DNA from: Stenotrophomonas maltophilia D457
Lineage (GTDB): Bacteria; Pseudomonadota; Gammaproteobacteria; Xanthomonadales; Xanthomonadaceae
Assembly: GCF_000284595.1 (NCBI RefSeq)
Contig: NC_017671.1
Span: 4,435,001 to 4,499,000 of the forward strand
Reading direction: 5' to 3'
Length of the DNA stretch: 64,000 nucleotides
Of the stretch, positions 41,649-49,100 are shown piece by piece; within the stretch, counting starts at the first letter, position 1; the number at the start of each line of letters is the position of its first letter. A program made the position numbers and the translations under genes. The notes beneath the pieces were generated by a model. It did not search any database and had not been told where the DNA came from. It saw only the letters and a list, made by a program, of their open reading frames with translations.

Positions 41649-41845
41649 GGGTTCGAGGCCTGATGTGGGTTGTTGTCGCGGTGGCAAGCGGCAGTGAGGG
41701 CAACCAGCACTATGCCCCAGAGCGGCGTGCTGATGCCCGAACACCGGACGCTTCACCCATACTGTTCCACTCCCAACCTTCTACATCGGGCGTCACTGCT
41801 GATCGACTCGCCAGCCATAGACATGAGAGCCCTAGAAGGGACCGG

Positions 41846-42370
41846 CTAAATGCTGAGCACCATCTGCAACCCGTTCTGCAAAACGATCTTCGCGCGATCG
41901 AGGTCACGTCTAGAGATGGAGACCGCCGCCAGCCCAACGGCTCGAGCGATCTCGCATTGCGAGAAAAATGTGTCGTACGTATCGATCATGTCGGCATGAA
42001 ACATCTTTCGCGGAGCATTTGCTACCACCCTGAAAAGATCGGTCATGAAGTTCCAAGCATCAATAACAGCATCTGGGCTAACGCCAACTCCCGAATCGAT
42101 CGAATATATCAATGACTCAAAGTCAAGTAACGATTCACCTTCCCAGTCCACAGCCCCCTCGCAGGCAGCGACTTCGTAATCGAGCCCCTCCCTACTGCCG
42201 GCTGACACAGGCCTCCCGTTTTTTGATAGCACATAATCATATTCATCTGAAACCCACGCAAACCAGACGACCCTCCCCTGCGCAGCAATCCCAACCGGAT
42301 ATATATCAGCCATCACAAGCTCCCACCTAAATGACGCCATCGACCCAAGCTCTTCTGGAATTGCGTCCAT
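41846..42370 (-). CDS. Unknown protein of the Rhs cassette region, possibly lacking its original start
   Basis: ATG 42370 gives 174 residues, acidic and soluble: MDAIPEELGSMASFRWELVM, GRVVWFAWVSDEYDYVLS, and a helical C-terminus (AWNFMTDLFRVV, ISRRDLDRAKIVLQNGL). There is no ribosome binding site before this ATG. The frame stays open for about 34 codons upstream with protein-like content (ETNFTPSGEKPGFFEEFFLNF) but has no ATG, GTG or TTG. The natural start may have been lost, or the protein starts internally. By location it is a candidate orphan immunity protein; no family recognised. Confidence 0.5.
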   Translation of the reverse strand: MDAIPEELGSMASFRWELVMADIYPVGIAAQGRVVWFAWVSDEYDYVLSKNGRPVSAGSREGLDYEVAACEGAVDWEGESLLDFESLIYSIDSGVGVSPDAVIDAWNFMTDLFRVVANAPRKMFHADMIDTYDTFFSQCEIARAVGLAAVSISRRDLDRAKIVLQNGLQMVLSI

Positions 42371-42602
42371 CAGAGGATCTTGACTGAAGTTGAGAAAGAA
42401 CTCTTCAAAGAATCCAGGCTTTTCACCGCTCGGAGTGAAGTTGGTTTCCGCATATTATTTTAAGCTTGCTCAAGTTTGACCCCTGCCCTTTTCCGGGAAC
42501 TTGACCAAACTCCTTACTCGCTGGGCATACTGAACTGGTGCCCCCAATTCGTAGGATTTGTACCCCGCGCCCAAGATGGCATGTCATTTTTTTAGTTCCC
42601 TA
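42371..42602. other. AT-rich spacer in the Rhs cassette region
   Basis: Holds the in-frame upstream extension of the gene at 41846 (to about 42472) and then non-coding sequence with a GTTTGACCCCTGCCCTTTTCCGGGAACTTGACC segment whose halves are loosely inverted. No gene is supported here. Confidence 0.4.
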
Positions 42603-43022
42603 TCATGGGCTGGCACTTGGCGTGTCGCTACGCTGCTCCGGATTTGCGGCAGCGTGCGCAATCGAAGCACCTGGCCTGCGCGCATAGCTGTAATCGGCAT
42701 CCCGGCAGGCACGCACGATCGGACTTCGTGCGTGCCTGATCACGCCCGGGAACCAGCAGAGCACCAGCACTACCAGACAGATCGTTCCCAGCCGTACCCA
42801 TTCACCCGCGACACTGGCCCCGATCAGCGGCAATGCCGCCACCAAGATGACGACCTGTGTGTACAGAAGATAGAGCGTGTACGTGCCCAACCGCGGGTCT
42901 GAACGAAGCTCGACGCGACACCTCCGGCAGGACATCTTTGCTTGACGCCTTCCAGCAAATCGCAGGGGAAAGCGCTGCCCGCTGGCGCCACAAAGTGGAC
43001 AGATGAAGCTCATCAGGCGCAT
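42603..43022 (-). CDS. Small zinc-ribbon membrane protein
   Basis: ATG 43022 follows AGAGG with an eight-base gap. The 139-residue protein begins with a zinc-ribbon-like pair of CXXC motifs (CPLCG at 8-12 and CRRC near 32-35), then two membrane segments (TLYLLYTQVVILVAALPLIGA and LGTICLVVLVLCWFPGVI). The tail is basic and disordered. No family recognised. It lies within the series of small minus-strand genes behind the Rhs gene and may be an orphan immunity gene. Confidence 0.6.
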   Translation of the reverse strand: MRLMSFICPLCGASGQRFPLRFAGRRQAKMSCRRCRVELRSDPRLGTYTLYLLYTQVVILVAALPLIGASVAGEWVRLGTICLVVLVLCWFPGVIRHARSPIVRACRDADYSYARRPGASIAHAAANPEQRSDTPSASP

Positions 43023-43050
43023 CGGTAGAACCTCTTTTCAGAAGTTTCCA

Positions 43051-43440
43051 TCAGCAGGTTCCATCTGCGGCGTCGACCATACGCACCACATCATCAAACC
43101 TCGGGTCCTGGCACATCATTTCCAGTGGTGTCCGATCAAGCTCATTCCATGCGTGTGGGTCTGCACCACACCATAGGAGATGGGCCGCAGCTGCGACGCT
43201 GCCATGTGCCACCGCGCTTGTCAGCGGCGTCAGATCAAGATCACCACGCACATCGATGTTGGTCACGAAGGGCATCAATGCGCTGAGGAGAGCCACATCG
43301 TTGTAATAGGCCACCACATGCAGGGGCGTGTCCTCATAGGCTCCTCGGGTCTCCGGACAAGTCAGCGCCGCATCTCCGAAGTCAGTGTAGACACCGAGCC
43401 GGGAAAGCAGTTCGCTGAGTACAGGATCCATGATGTTCAT
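43051..43440 (-). CDS. Ankyrin-repeat protein, candidate orphan immunity protein
   Basis: The start taken is ATG 43440 (129 residues); an earlier in-frame ATG at 43497 exists. Three ankyrin-like repeats are visible: DTPLHVVAYYNDVALLSALMPF, LTPLTSAVAHGSVAAAAHLLWCGADPHA and RTPLEMMCQDPRFDDVVRMV. The N-terminal helix is DPVLSELLSRLGVYTD. Ankyrin-repeat proteins are a common class of immunity proteins in polymorphic toxin loci, which fits the location. The cognate toxin is not identifiable. Confidence 0.7.
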   Translation of the reverse strand: MNIMDPVLSELLSRLGVYTDFGDAALTCPETRGAYEDTPLHVVAYYNDVALLSALMPFVTNIDVRGDLDLTPLTSAVAHGSVAAAAHLLWCGADPHAWNELDRTPLEMMCQDPRFDDVVRMVDAADGTC

Positions 43441-43579
43441 CGGGCTGCACGCACGGTAGAGCCCATTGCGTTGGCCCGATGGTGGTCCGTCCCACAATCC
43501 ATCTCTCCGTCAGATCCCTGTCGACCTACAAGCGAAGCGGTGCGTGCGTCTTGGAGCGATGCGCTCGACAGATCAGGAA

Positions 43580-43945
43580 TCATGACTTGACAGGAATCAA
43601 CCGGCTATCCCAAGTGCCCTCTACTAGAAGTGCAATCTCTGCGCCGGCAGAAGCCTCAATGAAGACCAAGGTGTCACCGTCGACAATTTCCCTGGCAGCC
43701 ACTGGATCTAGGCCAAGGAGGAAGCAACACCGCTTGAATTCAAAGGAATCATCCTTTCGATTGAAGACCTTGAGATCGAGCACGACATTCTGGCTAGAGA
43801 AACCATCAATGCTTGCTCTCCTGACTTGGCCAAAGACCAAATCATAGGATGCCCGCGAAGATTCATCGAACAGAGAAACAGTCACACCTGACACCGGATC
43901 AAGACGAATTCCAACCAGCTGGAAATCGTGAATAGTGATACCCAT
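43580..43945 (-). CDS. Unknown small protein, candidate orphan immunity protein
   Basis: ATG 43945 has AGGTGA just upstream, which favours it over the ATG at 43966. The 121-residue protein is soluble and beta-rich at first (MGITIHDFQLVGIRLDP, VTVSLFDESSRASYDLVFG) then mixed, with a cysteine pair RCCF. No domain is recognised. GC content is clearly lower than in the core genome on either side. It fits the series of small genes behind the Rhs locus. Confidence 0.6.
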   Translation of the reverse strand: MGITIHDFQLVGIRLDPVSGVTVSLFDESSRASYDLVFGQVRRASIDGFSSQNVVLDLKVFNRKDDSFEFKRCCFLLGLDPVAAREIVDGDTLVFIEASAGAEIALLVEGTWDSRLIPVKS

Positions 43946-43994
43946 GCAATCACCTGTCGGAACCATACGTCGCGCGTGATGCTCCAGGCGCAGC

Positions 43995-44210
43995 CTACTG
44001 ATTGGATTTCATTCCTTTAATCACAATTGCCATGAACATGCCGCAAATCAGGAGTGCCCCCAGCGCCACAGGCAACATTACAAAATAATCACGCCTCTCA
44101 AGATGACCAATAGCATACACCTTCAATACAAGATAGGACGAGGACCTCAAAAAAACTAGCGCAAATAACAACAAACCAAGCCAATTCATTATTTTCTTGC
44201 GCATATGCAT
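43995..44210 (-). CDS. Small two-helix membrane protein, likely immunity protein of the orphan Rhs tip
   Basis: A strong GGAGGTGAT site precedes two ATGs at 44210 and 44204; either may serve. The roughly 70-residue product has membrane segments MNWLGLLLFALVFLRSSSYLVL and FVMLPVALGALLICGMFMAIVI with a basic tail. It begins 11 bases after the end of the displaced Rhs tip reading frame (stop at 44221), the usual position of an immunity gene. AT-rich. No family recognised. Confidence 0.62.
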   Translation of the reverse strand: MHMRKKIMNWLGLLLFALVFLRSSSYLVLKVYAIGHLERRDYFVMLPVALGALLICGMFMAIVIKGMKSNQ

Positions 44211-44220
44211 ATCACCTCCA

Positions 44221-44691
44221 TTATATGCAACTGCACCCAGACCCACCCGAAACATCCTTCACCGCCTTCATGGCATCCAGCGCATCCTTGTCAGGGGCTA
44301 TGCAGTGCAACAGTTCCGTGTGGCCTTAAGGTGACCGTTGAACGTCAAGCCGAATGACGACAGCTCTCCCGTCTTCGCGCCAACTGCCCCCCGCCACCTC
44401 GGTATAGATGGACTCTCTTTCCTTTGCATCCTGAGCGGTTTGTATCACTGACACTCCATCGTACGCCGTTGCTCGACCATTCACCATTACCAGGAATCCG
44501 GGGATTGCAACTTCGGGCTGCGGAGACAAAACACCGGCAATGGTGACTCCTTCGCCATTCACAGCTTCCAAGCCTCCAAAGGCGAGGTCTGCCACACCGA
44601 ACGTCACGCCCAAGTAGTCGACGCACTCACACGGGCACAGACCAGGTGGATCTACCAAATACAACGGGACGCCACCTGCGTACGGCCGGCA
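44221..44691 (-). pseudogene. Displaced Rhs C-terminal tip with an in-frame stop
   Basis: The frame is open from 44691. It starts with the end of an Rhs core (YAGGVPLYLVDPPGL) and runs on as a tip: CPCECVDYLGVTFGVADLAFGG, VNGEGVTIAGVLSPQPEVAIPGF, VIRLDVQRSP. A TAA at 44326-44328 interrupts it, but the same frame continues for 34 more codons (GHTELLHCIAPDKDALDAMK... GGSGCSCI) to a TAA at 44221, right before the next gene's ribosome binding site. This looks like an orphan toxin tip inactivated by one nonsense change, or trimmed at its natural end. There is no start codon of its own except TTG 44664. Confidence 0.65.
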
Positions 44692-44728
44692 CTACCCCGG
44701 CAGTTGTTCAGAGCATCCCTGGAAATAT

Positions 44729-44980
44729 CTATGGTGCCCTCCTTTGCCGAAGACGGAGCAGGCCGACAGACCCGATTTTCCACATGGCAAACGCTGTGCA
44801 AAGAGAGAGCGCGACAAACGCCAAACCCGCAAATCCGTAGTCTCGTCCACCATCAGAAATATCAACCAGCACAAAAGCAAGGAGCACTGAATTTACGGCA
44901 ACTCCAAGGCAAGCAACCAGCCTGAGCGCCCAGAAGAACATGATGTAGTAAGCCTGAAAAAAACTATTGTATTTTCTCAT
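44729..44980 (-). CDS. Small membrane protein, candidate immunity protein
   Basis: ATG 44980 gives 83 residues with two to three hydrophobic segments (FFQAYYIMFFWALRLVACLGVAVNSVLLAFVLVDI and YGFAGLAFVALSLCTAFAMW) and a basic C-terminus. The ribosome binding site is weak (GAG). It follows the broken Rhs fragment at 45017-45539 by 36 bases, which is the typical toxin-immunity order. No family recognised. Confidence 0.55.
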   Translation of the reverse strand: MRKYNSFFQAYYIMFFWALRLVACLGVAVNSVLLAFVLVDISDGGRDYGFAGLAFVALSLCTAFAMWKIGSVGLLRLRQRRAP

Positions 44981-45016
44981 CTCAAGGACACCCGCATCCT
45001 TTTGCAGTCAGCGCAG

Positions 45017-45539
45017 CTATCTGACCAGGAACTGTGTAGCCAGATCCCGACATGACGCCAAACCCAACTCCAAGCAGTGGAGGGACCGAAAGAGATCCAC
45101 CACCGACCTTATCTCGCCCCATATCTTCAAGTCAGAAAAGGCGGCGAAGCCACCCAATCTGCTCCACTCCAGATCGCGACATTCCGCATCGGATCGATCA
45201 CCACGCGTAGCGTACCCAGGTGATCTGGCTGGACGTAAGCCAGCTCCGGCACGCCGGCGCTCAGCACATTGATCAGCGCCACCGGGTAGCTGTCCAGCCA
45301 GATGGCCTGCTGCTGCGCTTGGCCCATGGCCGAAAGCTGCCCAGCCACTGCCCCGCTTCGTAGTATAGGGTGACCTGCGCTGCGCCACCGGCCGGGCTGC
45401 GCAGCACGCGCTCGCCGCGGTGGTTGCAGATGTAGCATTCCAGGACGGCATTGCCCTGTTTCACCGCGTTCATGCGGTTGGCATCGTTGTAGGTGAACAT
45501 GTTGCTGCCGGCGCTGCTGGCCATGTCTTCAGGGACCAC
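45017..45539 (-). pseudogene. Displaced Rhs core fragment with two frameshifts
   Basis: This stretch repeats the 3' part of the large Rhs gene: FTYNDANRMNAVKQGNA, NHRGERVLR(S)PAGGAAQ, then in a second frame GQAQQQAIWLD(S)YPVALINV and VPELAYVQPDHLGT(L)RVVIDP, then in a third frame EWSRLGGFAAFSDLKIWG to the stop at 45017. Comparison with the intact gene shows one base lost near 45330 (GGCAGCTTTCGG against GGCAACTACTCGG) and one G lost near 45168 (CTGGAGTGG against CTGGGAGTGG). The last 45 residues differ from the main gene and are its own tip. It cannot encode a working protein. Confidence 0.8.
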
Positions 45540-45684
45540 CTCTTATCGCTGCAAACCGAAATTGGCCCGGAGCAGGTGTGAAGGCGTTGCGCGCGGACAT
45601 TGAATCCACCCTTCGCTTGCCGGAGACGGATCAGGGCGAAAGACCCGATTCCCCCCCCCTTCCCATAACCAGCTCAGCGCAATT

Positions 45685-46109
45685 CTATTCCTTCGGGTTC
45701 GCACCGGCCTTTCGGTTTAAAAGCAAGAAGGACACAACACTTGAAACTGCACCCCAAACCGGCGTCATTAAAACAGTACTTATAATTCCGAACGATACCA
45801 ATGCCTGCCACATGAAACCTGCATTGAAAGAATAAAATCTTTCACGCTCAACAAAAATTACTATCGCCTGAGCAAATAATCCAGCCACCACGCCGACACC
45901 CCCTCCCCAGACCGCGCATTTCCACCCCCCCCCTTTCCATAGGGCCTGAGCAACACACCAAATAGAACCAGGCCTGCCATATACAGCCAAGGAAACAACC
46001 TCTCAGTATCAAACTGATACATATCCCATAGAGGCTCCGGAATTCCAACATACATCACCATCGAGACGACCAGTGAAATCCCAGCATAAAGTAAATTTCG
46101 CCCATCCAT
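45685..46109 (-). pseudogene. Four-helix membrane protein behind the Rhs gene, frameshifted at a G9 run; likely cognate immunity gene
   Basis: ATG 46109 lies five bases after GAGGTGA, which overlaps the Rhs stop. The frame starts MDGRNLLYAGISLVVSMVMYV and has a second helix WLYMAGLVLFGVLLRPYG. At nine consecutive G (C on the plus strand, 45925-45933) it shifts. The continuation is in another frame: WKCAVWGGGVGVVAGLFAQAIVIFV, FMWQALVSFGIISTVLMTPVWGAV, ending NRKAGANPKE at 45685. A tract of 10 or 7 G would join the two into about 140 residues with four helices. Either the run is variable in the population or it was miscounted in the assembly. The position right after the toxin tip suggests immunity. 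Confidence 0.7.
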
Positions 46110-46113
46110 TTAA

Positions 46114-49100
46114 TCACCTCTTTGGAGAATAGACTCTGATCTTAACTCCGGGAAGCTTTGACAAAGACTTACCCAGTGTTGCAGGCGTAAATTTAACACC
46201 AAGACTCTCAAATGGCCCGACCCCATTGATTGCGGAGGATGTTTTGATGGCGCAAAGCCCTCCGATCGCCCCCCCCAACTGCTCGGAGTATTCTTGAATT
46301 TGAAGCTCGCTATACTCATCAGTTTCAAAGCTAAGCGTGTGTACCGTTGACCCTTCTGCCAAATGATGATTCACAAAGTTCGTGAGATTGGCGTCAGCGC
46401 CTGAGAATATGTCACCACTTCCGCGCGTGGGCGAATTTGGGTTGGCGCCCGGATAGCCTCCAGCCGGATCATACAAAACCCCCTCCGCTCCCTTGCCGTC
46501 TACATGCACGGCAGCGTGAGTGCCTATGCCCGATTTTGAAGTGACAATAACTGTTGTCTTCAAACCATAAGGATCACCATTACCTAGCGCATTCGCATAC
46601 GCGTAAAGATAAGTGGACACCCCACCCATCAACCCTATTGGATCACTCTGCGAATACCGCCCCACGGATGGGTCGTACTCACGCTGGTAGTTGTAGAACA
46701 ACCCACTCCCGTCCGTTGCCTGCTGGCCCGGGAAGCGCAGTGCCAGCTCGAATGCCACACCATCGCCATCCGGATCGGCACTTGGGATCTGGTTGCCGAA
46801 CACTTCGCTCTTGTTGCTCCACTCCCAGATCGCCACATCACGCACCGGATCGATCACCACGCGCGGCGTACCCAGATGATCTGGTTGGACGTAGGCCAGC
46901 TCCGGCACGCCGGTAGCCGGCACGTTGATCAGCGCTACCGGGTAGTTGTCGAGCCAGATGGCCTGCTGCTGCGCCTGGCCCGTGGCCGAGTAGTTGCCCA
47001 GCCACTGCCCCGCCTCGTCGTACAAGGTGATCTGAGCCGCGCCACCAGCCGGGGTGCGCAGCACGCGCTCACCGCGATGGTTGTAACCGTAGCTCTCCAG
47101 TGTGGCGTTACCCTGCTTCACCGCGTTCATGCGGTTGGCATCGTTGTAGGTGAACGCCTTGCTGCCAATACTGGTGGTATTGCCCGCTGCGTCATGGCTG
47201 CGTGCCTCGCCATCCACAGCAGTCAGGCGATGGCTGGTTGCGGGATAGGTGTAGCTGGCGGTGCCTGCCGAGGTGGTCAGCGCGGTGCGATTGCCGGTGG
47301 CGTCGTAGGCATAGGTTTCAATCGGCGTGCCTGTCGTCCCGTCCTGGGTCTGGGTCAGGCGACCCAGCGCGTCGTAGGCGTACTTGGCCAGCACCGACGA
47401 GCCTGCGCCGTTCTTCAGCTCGGTGATCGAACCGACGGGATCGTAGCCATAGCCCAGCGACAGGCCGCCTGCGGCCGGGTCATGCACCGCCTGCGGGCGA
47501 TAGTCCAGGTCCAGCGGACGCTGCAGCTGGCGGCCATTGCCATAGGTCCAGCCCGTCGCCGGGCCGAAGGCCGCATAGGTCACGTTGTTCACCACGATCT
47601 GGCGTGCCTGGCCGGGCCGGGTCAGGCCGATCTGGCTGATGCGCCCCTGGGTATCGCGCACGTAGTCGGCCACGCTGCCGTCGGGGTAGGTCAACGCAGT
47701 CAGGCGCCCCGACTTGCTGTAGGCATAGCGCAGCGTACTGGCAACGCCGTTGACGGTCTGCACCTTGCGGGTGATCTGGCCGAAGCGGTCGTGGCAGTAC
47801 TGGGTGCTGCCATTGGCGTGCAGCACCTGCCCCAGGCGCCCCTTGGCGAAGCGCTCGTCTGCGGCACAGGCGGCCGGCGCCACGTCATAGCTGTAGCCCA
47901 CGTCCAGATTGGGGTCCGGATAGGCAACTCCGATCAAACGGTTCAGCGCATCATAGTGATAGGTGGCGGTGACGCCACGCGCATCGGTAGCGGTCTTGCG
48001 ATTGCCGGCGGCATCCACGGTGAAGCTGCTGGCGCCACTGTCCGGGCTGACCTGCCCGGTCAGGTCACCGAACCCGTTGTAGGCGTAGGTGGTATGCAGG
48101 CCCTTCGGGTCGGTGACCTGGGTGACCTGGTCCAGCGCGTTGTACTGGCTGCGGATCTCCGCTGCCACGCCATCGACATCCTGCAGGGTCTGCGCCAGTC
48201 GGTTGAGCGGATCGTACTGCTGGCTGGTCACGCGCTGCAGGGCGTCGGTCACCGTCTGCGGGTTGCCATTGGCATCGTAGGCAAAGCCGGTGGCGTGATT
48301 GCCAGCGTCCTTCAGCGCGGTCAGCTGGCCGAGCGTGTTGAACGTCCGTGCCAGGGTGCGGCGCAGGGTGCCGCCTGCATCCAGCGTGTCTTCCTTGAGG
48401 CGGTTGCCGGCGTTGTCCAGCGCATAGTGAATGGTGTTGCCCGCACTGTCCGCGATGTCCGTCAGCCGCTGGGCGGCGTCGTAGACATAGGTAACGCTGC
48501 TGCCGTCAGGCTCGGTGACCTGTTGGACCTGGCCGGTCGGCCAGTAGCTGATCTGGGTCACCCGGTCCTCGGCTGTGGTGGCACCGCGCACGGTGACCGA
48601 GGTCGGCCAGCCGCGCGCATGGTAGGTGTAATCGGTGACCACGCCGTTGGCATCCTTGACCGACAACGGCCGCCCGAACGCGTCGTAGGCCAAGGTCTCG
48701 ACCGTCTGGCCCAGCGCATTGGTCACGCTGCGCAGGTCGCCCTTGCGATAACTGCAGGCACCACTGGTCGCGCATCCCGCGTCGTCCGCGGTGTAGTAGG
48801 CATAGGTGGAGACATCCGCCACATCACTGCGTGGGCCATCCACGCTACGCAGCAGTCCCACCAGCGGGCACTCCGGGCCCTCTGCCTCACAGTAGGTCTG
48901 CGTGGTGACGCGGGTGTCACCGGTCACCCTGTCGCGCACGGTGATGGTGGTCGGCTGGAGGCGCGCATTGCGCGCGATGCGGATCTCACGGTTGCCAACG
49001 GTCTGCTGGACCAGCCGATTGCTGTCCATGGCCACGCGCGTTTCGCTGATGCGCTGGTCCGGAGTACCTGCCGCTTCGGTGGTGGTGGTCACACTGACAG

